Shown here: positions 42,701 to 52,778 of the stretch, one piece after another
Position numbering within the stretch: position 1 is the first letter of the stretch
Layout: each line of letters opens with the position of its first letter
DNA from: Centroberyx gerrardi
Lineage: Eukaryota; Chordata; Actinopteri; Beryciformes; Berycidae
NCBI RefSeq assembly: GCF_048128805.1
Contig: NC_136004.1
Coordinates: 18,350,185 to 18,414,184, forward strand
Direction of reading: 5' to 3'
DNA: 64,000 bases
The notes under the pieces: generated by a model
Database searches by the model: none
Told to the model about the DNA's origin: nothing
Seen by the model: the letters and a program-made list of their open reading frames with translations, nothing else
Program-made: the position numbers and the translations under genes

Positions 42701-45260
42701 ACAACTATCGACTAGGCCACCACCCTCCTTAGCTTAGATTCTTCACAACAACAAATATCACAATGTGTTAAGTGACATGGGTTCACCACCTCACGCCTAG
42801 TCAATATTTTTTCCCGAACATTTCCAGAATTTTTTGTGCTTTTGCCATACTTTAAGACCTGGGAATGATCAAATTAATTTTACATACTTCTCAAGACCTG
42901 GATGGGAACCCTGTTTACAGTTTAAAAGGTCACCCCTCATCCCTCACAATTACGCATATCATCTATTCACAACATTTAATGTCTACACAGAAATTTTGGG
43001 TGGAGTCCATCAGCAAAATACAAGTCATCACTACTACATGTTTGTTGACAAAGCAAGGCCTGCCAACGCAAACGGCTACTGCCACTTACCAAAGTCGACT
43101 CGGGTTAATATACACTGCATGGGATGCTCTGTGGTGTGTCTGGTTGTGGTGGCTCCGCTCTCATAGCATGATGCGCACAGATCATAGTCGTAGCAGATTA
43201 AACATTTGTATCGGCGACCTCTGAAATTGCCTTTCAAACATGCATCACAGCTCACACCTAGAGAGAAAAAACAATAATGATGAGAAGAGAGGTCTAATGT
43301 TTAATGCTTAGGTCAACCTCATCAGGGAACTAATCTTAAAATGTAGTGTTTGATGATGCTTCAACAGTAAGTCATATGTTAAAGTGAATGTTACTCAGAA
43401 CATGTAGATCAAGTAAACATAATTGGAAACATACTCTGTCCTCTGCATTCCCATATAGCATTACATGGGATGATCAGATTTTCTGAACCAATTCTTATCA
43501 ACTTTTTAAATTGAGAAATTTGGCCAAATCCATATTTGCAATGCAAGTTTTTTTTTCTCATGACAAAATGACATGACATGAAAATGTTATGCACGTATTT
43601 AACTTCAGAAAATTTCTTTTCAGGGAATGATGCAGTACAGTGTGAACAGAAACGTGACTAATTACTTCCTATAAATAGATATGAAAGTACACAGATAAGA
43701 TATTACAGAGATAAATGGCAGTTAAAGTGACATTTTTCACTAGCAGAAGATGGAGTCTACTTTGACATCCTGCTAGGTGGCTAGCAAATGATGCAAATTC
43801 CTTGCATTCCCTGTTTTGAGTTGGCTGATCAACATGCTCATGTGAGTAGTGAGTATCTGCCAATAATACCAGTCAGCAGCCAATCAACTGGAGTATCCCA
43901 GAGCACTATGCATGAAGCTCACTCCTCAGCAGCACAAAGCAATCCTCTTCTTATACAGCACTCTCGTTTCTACAGCACTAACCAACACACTGGTGTGTCT
44001 AGTGCCCGACCTATTCACCTCTTAATAAAAATATACACACATCACCGCCTCATTCATAACAGGAATCTTCAATACAATATCCAACTCGTTCTCACAGCAA
44101 TACCTACCACTCCCAAAATATGTTAAGCGCGTTTAACGTGATGTTAAAGGTAAACGGAGCCCACTACGTTGAAGTCCAGGCAATTCTTGATTGACTACGA
44201 CAGTCGTGCAGCCGCGGTGTATTGTATGACACAAGGCAGTCTAAACTCCCTCATATCTCCATTCATAGCTAGCAAGCAGTTAGAGCTGAAAGTGACAACC
44301 TGATCCTGCTGTGCTGGCGACTGACAAGTAGCTGCTGCAGTAACGTTAGTGTCAGTAACATCAGCCAAGTCACCTTACATCTCATAGACAAGTAACTTAA
44401 CTTAATGTTACATTAGACTGTTGACAACAACACAGAGGTGGAAAATAAAGGCCGCGTGGGCCTAACCGTACACTAAAACCTTTGCTTGCTAGCTAGCCAT
44501 TTAACGAGTAAATTGGCTAGCTTAAGTTAGCTGATAAGCTAGTCAGCTAACGTTGACTTTTAACTAGCGCAACTTTCTAGCGGTAGCCGAGTCAAGGACC
44601 GGTGATGTTAGCAATCTAACGTTAATTTGAGACGAACAACGAACTTCATTTACAACAAGGTTAGCCACAAGGACGAGGTTAATGTTAGTTAGCCAACTGT
44701 TAGCTTATGAGACTGGATTCAGCAGGCCAACTTTTACCAGGAAGGGGGCTGAAATTAGCTAACCGTTAACGATATGGCAAGCTTTGACCGAGCAACGCCA
44801 TCTGCTATTCGCTCCTCAATGTTTCCCATTCTCGGCACTCCCCCTAGCTAACCAGCTCGCTAACGTTAACCTATATAACCTATTAACAGTTAGCCTGCAA
44901 GCTAGCTACCGTAGTAGCATAGTTAGCTAGCTCCTTCCGCTTATTTGTCATCGTTGTTTTGATCGACTAACACTGAATGTATACATTCTTTAAAACATAG
45001 ATTGCAATTGCAAGGGCCGTTGAACTGGATACACATTTTGTGGCCGCCATAATGTGTCCCCACCAATGCACTGCAATACACGTCCAACATTTTACTGATC
45101 TGCTAACACTAGCCGACGTTAGCTGGGATGAGCTGCAAAACACGAAATGCTTGACTAGCTAACATTAGCTAGCGGTACTCTCACAAACATTTCTGCGTAC
45201 AACCCCAGACTTGATTACACTCCATTGTGTACATTTATTCTTACCTTCATGACGGGACAT
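33415..45260 (-). CDS. kcmf1: KCMF1, ZZ/Di19 zinc-finger E3 ubiquitin ligase, seven coding exons
   Basis: Potassium channel modulatory factor 1, a cytosolic RING-less ubiquitin ligase of the N-degron/stress-response group. Exons in transcript order: 45260-45245, 43257-43090, 40065-39926, 39260-39159, 37245-37065, 34259-33941, 33742-33415, giving 1254 nt or 417 aa (human 381 from memory). The ZZ finger lies at about residues 6-55 (CDAC 9-12, CLIC 24-27, CASC 33-36, H46, H50). The first C2H2-like Di19 finger is at 78-101 (C80, C83, H96, H101) and the second at 109-136 (C110, C113, H131, H136). A Gln-rich coiled-coil (QLQQLQMQLQLERQQAQAARQQLE) follows the LLSQLSGVRRSAGG block. The C-terminus is acidic, with GCVEVMTLDVALENLNLKE. 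Intron 4 is U12-type AT-AC. The extra length lies mainly in an Asn/Pro-rich insert in exon 6. Confidence 0.97.
33941..34259 (-). CDS. kcmf1: kcmf1 coding exon 6, residues 203-309
   Basis: Encodes LLSQLSGVRRSAGGQLSSG, the Gln-rich helix, then a low-complexity Asn/Pro/Ala segment (about residues 255-295) before SSQFLLSR. Acceptor CCTCTCCCCAG, donor AGCAG|gttggc. The low-complexity part differs from the Thr-rich mammalian version. Confidence 0.94.
34695..36210. mobile_element. Candidate non-autonomous element in kcmf1 intron 5
   Basis: Left end GTAAGGGATAATACC (about 34700) resembles an arm of the hairpin element at 11.7 kb. The right end CCAATCAGAACTCAGTATTC (36179-36198) resembles that element's other end, in the same order and orientation. 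Inside, a roughly 60-bp direct repeat occurs at 35077-35140 and 36053-36117. No transposase frame seen. Confidence 0.4.
36211..36300 (+). repeat. LINE-like 3' tail fragment
   Basis: AGATTAAGATTAAGACACTT followed by TTATTTGTCATTGTAGGCAT and ACAACGAAATT, a phrase typical of fish L2-type LINE/SINE tails. Family assignment from memory. Confidence 0.4.
37065..37245 (-). CDS. kcmf1: kcmf1 coding exon 5, residues 143-203
   Basis: Begins GAT GAG TCA (DESSGVRHVRRMFHPGRG) directly after an AC acceptor of the U12-type intron. Continues through the Arg/Gly-rich and Ser-rich linker to REAMDPIA. Donor GCAG|gtcagt. Confidence 0.95.
37246..39158 (-). other. kcmf1: U12-type AT-AC intron of kcmf1 (intron 4)
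   Basis: On the minus strand the intron starts ATATCCTTTT (39158-39149) and ends TTTAC (to 37246). A perfect U12 branch motif TTCCTTAAC lies at 37266-37258, with the branch adenosine about 12-13 nt from the acceptor. Only this AT-AC reading gives the family-typical RDL-DESSG junction without frame disruption. It is spliced by the minor spliceosome (inference from motifs). Confidence 0.93.
38521..38865. mobile_element. MITE with TTTAAAGC-type terminal inverted repeats
   Basis: Left end TTTAAAGCCACGGTAGGCAA and right end CCTACCTACAGCAGCTTTAA form imperfect inverted repeats about 345 bp apart. No coding frame. It lies inside the kcmf1 U12-type intron. Superfamily not determined. Confidence 0.55.
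39159..39260 (-). CDS. kcmf1: kcmf1 coding exon 4, second Di19 finger
   Basis: Residues 109-142, ICPICAALPGGDPNHV to HRAPRDL. Acceptor CCCTGTCTTCCAG. The 3' end abuts ATATCCTTTT, a U12-type AT-AC donor; no GT donor fits the frame. Confidence 0.96.
39926..40065 (-). CDS. kcmf1: kcmf1 coding exon 3, first Di19 finger
   Basis: Residues 62-108, LYYGGEAFSVEQPQAFTCPYC through the HVAAEH histidines to TSTEV. Acceptor TTCCCCACCAG, donor GAAGTG|gtgagt. Confidence 0.96.
43090..43257 (-). CDS. kcmf1: kcmf1 coding exon 2, ZZ zinc finger
   Basis: Encodes residues 6-62: VSCDACLKGNFRGRRYKCLI, CYDYDLCASCYESG and HPMQCILTRVDF, a complete ZZ finger. Acceptor CTCTCTAG, donor TTTG|gtaagt. Confidence 0.97.
43258..45244 (-). 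other. kcmf1: kcmf1 intron 1, rich in GCTAGC / AACGTT words
   Basis: Standard GT-AG intron. The half nearest exon 1 (about 44350-45180) is crowded with self-complementary words such as GCTAGC, AACGTTA and TTAGCTAA. Confidence 0.7.
45245..45260 (-). CDS. kcmf1: kcmf1 coding exon 1, residues 1-6 (MSRHEG)
   Basis: ATG TCC CGT CAT GAA G|gtaag. MSRHEG is the conserved vertebrate start. The -3 base is A. The reading frame stays open upstream to an in-frame ATG at 45506-45504. Confidence 0.93.
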
Positions 45261-45506
45261 CCTACGAACACTAACACAGCCCCCTGTTCGGGCTCCCTGG
45301 CTTGCAATACGGAATAATATTGTTGGCTGAAGAGAAGAGAAGCCGGGGCTGGCTGGCTGTCCCTGGCCTCTTCCCTCATGAAGGATCCGGTCTGGCACAC
45401 TGCCCCCTCCGCCTCCTGCTGTGTCACCGTCGGATGCGCTGCTACCGCCGGCCACTTGACGGCGTAGTTGTCTCATGTTTGAGATTGTTTCCTGAGAAAG
45501 ATGCAT
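45261..45506 (-). other. kcmf1: kcmf1 5' leader with in-frame upstream ORF
   Basis: GC-rich leader upstream of MSRHEG. It is open in the same frame from an ATG at 45506-45504 (preceded directly by TAA) with a second ATG at codon 11. It would add 82 residues, rich in Ser/Gly/Ala, if translated. Most likely it is 5' UTR; the canonical start is favoured by conservation. Confidence 0.5.
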
Positions 45507-47450
45507 TTACTGGTTTGTTCTCTAAAGTAGTGACACCAGGGGACCTTGAGTGGGATCCAGAGAGTCCCCAGCAAAACGAGAATTGGTTTAACTTCACTAT
45601 GATTTCAGTCATTAGACGTTAGAGTGTATGTTAATGACTGTCCTGATCAGGTTCCCCTCTCTCCACTACGGTTTCACGGGATTAAAATCTTTATCAATTG
45701 GGGGTCTGTGACATGAAGAAGTTTGGGAACCCCTGCCCTAAAATAGGCTACTATGGCCTTGGCCAGTGTTGATTGTTTTATTCCACAAGAGTTTCTAAGA
45801 CAAAGAGCTCCATGTTAGACAAATGTTGTATAACTTAATAGCACTACATGTCATTATATCCTGAGTACTTGTTAATAATTGCATAAATCTAGCTAGGCCT
45901 ACATAAAATAAAATAAAAAACGAAATGCCTATTACCTGTTAACCTAGCAATAGCCTACCCTAAGCTCTAACGGCATCTCTGAAAGCTCCGATTTACATTG
46001 AACTATTCAAAATTAATGCAAAACCAAGTCCTGGTATTTGGCTGAGAAATATTATGTTCAAAAGAATAGTCTAATATGAATGTAGAATTTTAATGCAAAC
46101 CTTAGAGCTATTTCCCATCACATGCAGCCTAGTCTTAGATGCAATTAGCTTTCTGGAGAGTTATGTTATTATTACTTGTTAAAAAGTGAAAACAGTGGCT
46201 GCTGAACCAATGAAATGGCTGCAAACCAAGGTGAAACAAAAAAACACATACAACTCCTGGCCAGTTGGCGCCCTAGGTCTTTGCCTATATTGCCTATTCC
46301 ATTAACAGCCACAAGCAATAGGCACTTCAGTATAACTCATTAGTCACCCAAGCCTTTTGCATTTAGCACTAATTAGGAAGTGTTTCAGGGCATCCAAAAG
46401 GTTTTGCGCCTATGTCTTTGAGAAATAGGATACAGCCACATGTTGGAATTTGTTAGCAGTGCTAGTGATAAACAACCATTTATCTCTAATTTACAGGTTC
46501 ACCCAACAGTTACTTCACAAGGCTTATGAAACTAAATGGTTTGAATGCAGTTTTGAGAGCAACCTCAAGTATGATCCATAAAGTTGGAACTAGAGATACT
46601 GTCAATACAAACGGCCTCCTCACTCCTTGTGCTCTCAAATCTGCTGTCCTCATTGAGTAGCCTGGATAGGCCTACTTGATTGTCTCAGTATTTAACAGTG
46701 CCTCATTGTTGGGCCTTGCCAGTTAGACCTTGTAGGGTGAAATCGGGACAAGTCAGCATACTGCAGAATCAAACTGGCATTCAGGCTACCCTGCTGACTG
46801 AGGTATGGGGGTGGACAAAATAACAGAACCACCACATGAAAAAGGATTTTAATTTTCAAGTAACTACAATTGCCAACTTCAGATGTTAGGCCTTAGGTTA
46901 GAGAGACATGGCTTGCTCTTTCAGATTTTTATTTGAGTAAATTCTGAAAAATCTTTCATTTACTTTCTTTTTTTAAGCATTATTGTTTTGTTGTCACACT
47001 GAAATGAAGATAAAGAACAGAAAGGAGAGGTAGCAACTGTATCAGATCTTCACTTCAGAATGGTCCACATGTAAAGGTCAATCTCTTGTAATGTAACAAT
47101 GAATATTGTGTTGTGTTGTCTTGCACGTGCCATGATTGGGGTGCTGTGCAAGACAAGCGTTACTTTTGTTAACTTTTGGAATTAGGAATTCTTTCTGAAT
47201 GAGTCTTCCAAGTGAGTGATTTGATTCAACTCACAAATGTGATCAAATATAAATTTCAGTCAACAGCAGTGTTAGAAAGAAAGCATATGTCTCTCCAGGA
47301 ACTGGTCCAAATCTCTCTCTCAAACTTGTTCATTTTTGAAGAAGTATCTCAACCTGTCATGTGACTTCAGTGTGAATCATGTCTGAATAAATTGTTCAGT
47401 GAATGAATGGAATTAGCAATTAATTTGCTGATTTGGATGGGACATCACGG

Positions 47451-47640
47451 CACGGTGGCTCACAGCAAGAAGAAGACCCGGGTTTGATTCCTGGCTCTTG
47501 CTCTTTCTGTGTGGAGTTCGAACCTCATGACCTCGTGGGTTTCCTCCCAGCGCTCCAGTTTCTGCCCACAGTCCAAAGACATGCAAGTCAATGCAAGGCT
47601 GCCCATACCTACCGAATCGCTTGCACTGAATAAATTTAAA
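47451..47640 (+). mobile_element. Teleost interspersed repeat (CACGGTGGC...CCACAGTCCAAAGACATGC)
   Basis: Begins CACGGTGGCTCACAGCAAG, contains GGGTTTGATTCCTGGC and GTGGGTTTCCTCCCAGCGCT, and CCCACAGTCCAAAGACATGC. This word series is one of the commonest fish repeats. Degenerate copy; family name not assigned. Confidence 0.6.
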
Positions 47641-48489
47641 AAAATCACCTAACTAGGGGGGTCGAGAATGATGAGTCCGCTGAATCAGTTGTTCAGACGT
47701 GGCCTCCACATCTTTCCCTGCAACACCTCCCACCAGCCCACTCCTCTAGCTGTACCAACAACCGAGGAAGTTCATGTGCAAGCAGTTTTTGGCACCTAAA
47801 GCCACAGCGACTCCTTCTAAAGAGCCTCAAATTTTATAGTAAAAACCAACGACTTACAGTTACGTCTAAATGTCAGCGGTAATAAGGGCTCAGTGTGTAT
47901 CAGAGTTGTAAGTGTGCAACTATATTCTCAAGTCTTATGTGAATTACAATGGACCCTGTGCTTAAAGACTGACAGAAGTATCATCATCTGAGTTTGAAAA
48001 TTCGGGATATACATTGCATTATGGGACAGAGCCAGGACGAGCAAAGAAAGGACTTCCATATTCTATGGACTGAGAACTATGAAAGTATTTTTTCATCGAA
48101 ACAAATTGTATGTAAACCCAAGATTATGAAATGGTTAAATTTGAACGAATTTGAAAACCTCAACGAATTTGAAAACCCAAAGTCAGTTCTGTAAATTGAT
48201 TTGTTTTGAGGGAAATATACTAGTGAACCTGCCTCTCCATGGGTCTATGATGTCAATGAGTTTAGTGTTTCCATGAGAGTGGCTGATCAGGATGGATTCA
48301 TGTTCTACGCTACATTGCATCATTTCATCATTTCATCATTTGAACTCTGTTGCCTTTGTAGGATGCAGTATCATGCACCTTCTGCTATGTCCACACAAGC
48401 ATATGGCTGTTAACTCATGTGTGCTTGACCCTATGCTAAAAATAGAACACTTTATTTTGGATGCTCCCATAGCAGGCACAACCTCATTA

Positions 48490-49070
48490 GCCCCCTTTCC
48501 ACTGAGGGCCAAACCTGGTGCTTGAACTTAGTTCCAGAGTTCCTGACCCCTTTCCACTGGGTTGGCCTGGGCCAAAACAGGGCTAGTCCAGGAACTCAAG
48601 TCCCACTACTTGGCCCTTCCAGACCCTCAGGGCCAAAGCTGTTAGCCCTGATGCTTATACATCATCACATTCTATATTTTTTCAAATAGGGGGTGTTGCT
48701 TAGTAACATCTGTAACTGAGTGCAGCCATTCCTACATTAATGAGCATCTACCTTTTAGAAACTAGGTATGTTAATTCTTAAATCTGCATTACTTTCAGCT
48801 GCTATCTTAGAAAAAAAATATGTGTTGCTACATATAGAAAAATTAGACTGTTAAGAGTTGGAAACAACTTTTTAGCCTGATACCGTATATTAAAACCAAC
48901 ATTGGCCTTATTTAGCTGTAAATACCCCAATTACTATCACTTGCTTTCCAAGTTTGACACACACACACAGTAGTAAAGGACTAATGTTAAAGGAACAAAC
49001 GTTAAAGTAAAAAAAAGAACTGCCTTTGCCTACGCAGGCAAGGACGTTTTTTTTTACTTTAACACCTTCA
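48490..49070. mobile_element. Degenerate repeat element with terminal hairpin
   Basis: Begins CCCCTTTCCACTGAGGGCC with an internal partial repeat CCCCTTTCCACTGGGTTGGC (48547). Nearby at 49001-49063 lies a near-perfect inverted repeat, GTTAAAGTAAAAAAAA...TTTTTTTTTACTTTAAC with TTGCCT/AGGCAA at the centre. Whether both belong to one element is uncertain. Confidence 0.35.
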
Positions 49071-50724
49071 GTAGGCATTTAAATCACTGCCCAGCGATGA
49101 CACTTTGTTTTTTCATGTGAATGATGTTAGCCTCATCCTGCAACCTTCTTCTTTTTTAAAACTTCCCACAAAGTAATTAAAACTAATGTTAACGATTATA
49201 CTGTACATTTGACAGCAGCGTTGTCTGCCATGTTTGACAAGCAGTTGTGTAAGTTAGTTGTCATGGTTACGCATGGACCAGGTTGCTCAGTGGAAACACT
49301 TTAACAAGTTTAGCCCAGCGCTTAAGTTCCAGGCTATAAAGTATGTGTACAAAACACACAAGTGCACTGACTCATTTGTACTGTTTTGGCCAATTATGAC
49401 ATCAGGCAAATCACCATGTGTGGGAGTGCATCATAAATGACAAAACTATGGACTTTGAAAATAATACTGTAGATGTACCATTGTCTATATGGTTTATACA
49501 CACTCTGGCACATTTCATAAGTAGGCTGTGAGACATTTTGCTTTATGGCATCACAGCCATCTACATTGGCCACAACTGCAGGTGTACTTGTCTATGAAGC
49601 ATAGTAGGATATCGTTTGCCTCCTGCAAGTATTATTATGTTATTATATTAACATTGTCTCGGAAGGGATGACTCATTTTCTGATTAAAGAACAATTGCAG
49701 AGATAGCCTTCAGTCTATTTGTTTATAATGTATTGCACATAAAAAAAAATATCTTCAAAATCCATGGCTAAAGAGAAATATTGAAATTGCAAAATACCTG
49801 TAATCTGGAGGTTGACTTTCATAATTTACTACCACTGAGCTACTTGAGAAATAACTGCCCATACAGAAACCATGAGGGCATTAAGGGACACAAGGGCACG
49901 TGATTAGTCCCATGTCACTGAGCAGTGGCTTGACGAGTTGGCAAAGTATTATAACCCACTGACCCTGAGACCGTCATTAGGGCACACTGTCCGGCAGCCA
50001 ACAGCATCACTTTGATGGCAGAGATGCCTAAAAGCTGTTCAGATTCAAAGTACCAAGGGCTGCTCGGGTGGCAGGTGACACTTCTTACTGGGTAGTAGGC
50101 GCTTCTGTATGTACACAAACAGTGCTGTTATTGTAGCCAAGACCTTGCGTGAGCGAGCCTATTCTTCCCCTCATCAATTGAAACTGGTCCGTGAGCTAAG
50201 CTGAGCGCTTGGCAGCGCGCCAGGCGGAGGGGACAGTGCTTTCAGAGTGAGGTAACCTCGCCCTCCCCCCACACGGGTCGGAGCCTTTTAAATATTCCCA
50301 TGGACGCGCAGAGAGGGCTTGTGGGTTTCCCACGTATGATAATGGCCAAATGGCATTTCCACTGCTCGAATTGGACTGTAAGGTGAGGAATGTCACCAAG
50401 CATCGGCTCCGAGTCCGATCCTCTTAAAGAATGAATGGATGTGCCCTAATACTGCCAAGGCAAAATTTGGCGGCTCATGTGATGGGCTGCTTGCCAAATC
50501 TGGGAAATATTTTACATTGTGCCAGATGCCAATTAGGCAAGAGAGCTGTAATCTATTGACCTTGATGATTAACTACTAGCCTACTGGACGTCTTGGGACA
50601 TTTTTTCTGGTGACAGCCTACAACATGCGTCAGTACACACCCCGAGCAGTCATAAGCAAGGGTTAAAACGCGCAACGTGAGAAGCCTTACTACGACTTCA
50701 TTCAACTATGCCACGCCTTTAAAC

Positions 50725-50830
50725 GTAAACAAATGGGGGCTTGACCAATAGAATCGAGGATAGATCAGCCGATGATCAGATGACTGAAAAGGAGAAACTA
50801 TTTAAAACTCTAATGAGACACTTGATGCAA
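50725..50830 (+). promoter_or_regulatory. lipg: Candidate lipg promoter
   Basis: CCAAT at 50745-50749, TATA-like TATTTAAA at 50799-50806, and a forkhead-type GTAAACAAA at 50725-50733. Expected initiation is near 50830, giving a 5' UTR of about 170 nt to the ATG at 51003. Motif-based inference. Confidence 0.5.
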
Positions 50831-51002
50831 ATACATTTCTTGAGCACCGGTTTCACAGCGCGCACGAAACGCACCACGGGCTCTCGTTGCTCCTTTTAAC
50901 ATTACTGGATCTAAACTCACCTACCGCGCCACCGGCTCTGTGAAAGACACAGTTAATATTCCCAGGAAGCTTTTTCCCCCCACATTCGTTTGTGGTTGAG
51001 AA

Positions 51003-51093
51003 ATGAATCATATTACCCTTTCATTGTGGATTTTCCTTCAGTGTGCTCTTGTGTTCTTTTCGTCTGGGCTTGGGGAAAATGCAGTTCTTAAAG
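51003..51093 (+). CDS. lipg: lipg coding exon 1, signal peptide
   Basis: Residues 1-31, starting [19 protein letters not shown], a typical secretion signal. Donor AAAG|gtaaga. Confidence 0.93.
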
Positions 51094-52741
51094 GTAAGAA
51101 GTAGTATTTTGCTCTTTCACTGAGGTCATATACTATTTTTTCCAGCCAAAAAGGTGTCGGAGTTTGCATTACAAATGTAAAGCGGGACAGAACTGCGCTT
51201 CTTAATCTAACTGTGAATAAAATAGAAAATTTAAATTCCCGACACCCACTCACCGGCTTGATTAATACCGTTTATTGGTTTAATTGCATTAGGCTACAAA
51301 TACGAACAAGTGTGGAATAGTGAGTGAGCTAGAAAAGCGGGGATGGATTTTAGGCCGATTACGTGTCCTTTGGGAAAGCAGAGACTTGGATCAAACCCCA
51401 GGGAAGATGGGCAACGCCACGTCTGTGAACTGTGTGGAAAGATGTTCCGCTGAATCCGCGTTTTACCACGCACCGCTCACAAGCTTTTATTAGGCTATCC
51501 TACCGGCCCAGCAAGTCATCTTGGGCTTTGTGACCCATTACCAAATGGCGTGAGTCCATAAATTTAATTCAAATCTGAATTTTGACGTCTCGCGGTTGGC
51601 GCGACAACGCGTTTCCAGACCGGTTTTAATTCATGTTTTAGCTTGCAGCAAGCTGGAAAGCTGATGGTACCGGTTGGGTTGATGGGATAACCTAGGCTAC
51701 TAAAAGTAGAACATGATGTAGTGGTAAATAAAAAGCTGGATAAACTGAGACCAGTCGGTGATCGCCAAGACGCAAAAAAAACAAAAACCAACCAAACTAA
51801 TATAACACTAATATAAATAAATCTAATGCCCTTTTTTAAGAATAAAAAAAAAAAAAACATTAATTTCTGCTTTATCCCCTTCGAATAGGCTACCATATCC
51901 TTGCATCGTTTGATAGTTCTTAGCCTACTATTATGTAAACCATAAATGTCTCAATTTTAGAGTGTAGCTGGATTTAGCCAACACTACATCCCTGCTACAG
52001 AAATGTAAAAACCTGGCATGATGGATCAAACAACCCCTTAATATTACCGCTTTAGCCCCAGGGCCGAGCGCTATACGTGTAAAACCATGTCAATACTAGC
52101 ACTGAAGCTGTGAGAGAATGAAATAAAAGATATGGGTGGCGGTGACATTTTGGCCCTGCGCCTGCGTCACCGGGAGGGCGCACACTCAACCCACATTATT
52201 GTAGCAGATGTTGCCGCAAGAGCAGTTGATTGGCTGTCTCAGCTACTGCATGCAAGTGTAAAGAAAAACAGATTGGCTGAACGGTCTCTGAAAGGTTACC
52301 TTCTGTGTTTTGAAATTGAACCAATTTAGGGGAGATAAGTAAATCTTCTAGGTCTTATTTTTATACACTGCACACATCAGACAGGCAGGAGATGGGAGGA
52401 GGAAGCAGATTTGATCTATTGAGGTGCACCCAATGACCATTTCTTCAGTCTGATCTAATATCCTATGTGTCTCAGATGGAGAAAGTGGATTTGATGAACT
52501 GTCAGTGGACGGCAAGTCGCTTGATGACCTCATCAAGTACAACATGCGCAAGAGTCTAGATCTGGACCAGGACGGCTGCTACCTGCAGCCTGGCAAGAAG
52601 GGGCGTCTAGAGGAGTGTGGCTTCAATGCCACAGCCAAGACCATCTTCATCATCCACGGCTGGACGGTACGTATGAGCACACAGAAATGCAAGCAAAAAA
52701 GAAGACTACAGTTCACTCTGTCCACTAGGTTTTCAATTATA

Positions 52742-52778
<37 letters not shown>

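Larger units (their letters stand above)
45507..50724. other. Spacer between divergent kcmf1 and lipg
   Basis: No gene recognised. Contains two repeat-derived segments (47451-47640, 48490-49070) and otherwise AT-rich single-copy-looking sequence. An inverted CCAAT lies at 45582-45586 just upstream of the kcmf1 leader. Confidence 0.5.

Noticed and set aside
52132..52329. 65-codon frame in lipg intron 1 starting [16 protein letters not shown]
   Set aside because: Looks protein-like but matches no family I recognise and lacks splice context; possible repeat fragment or chance.
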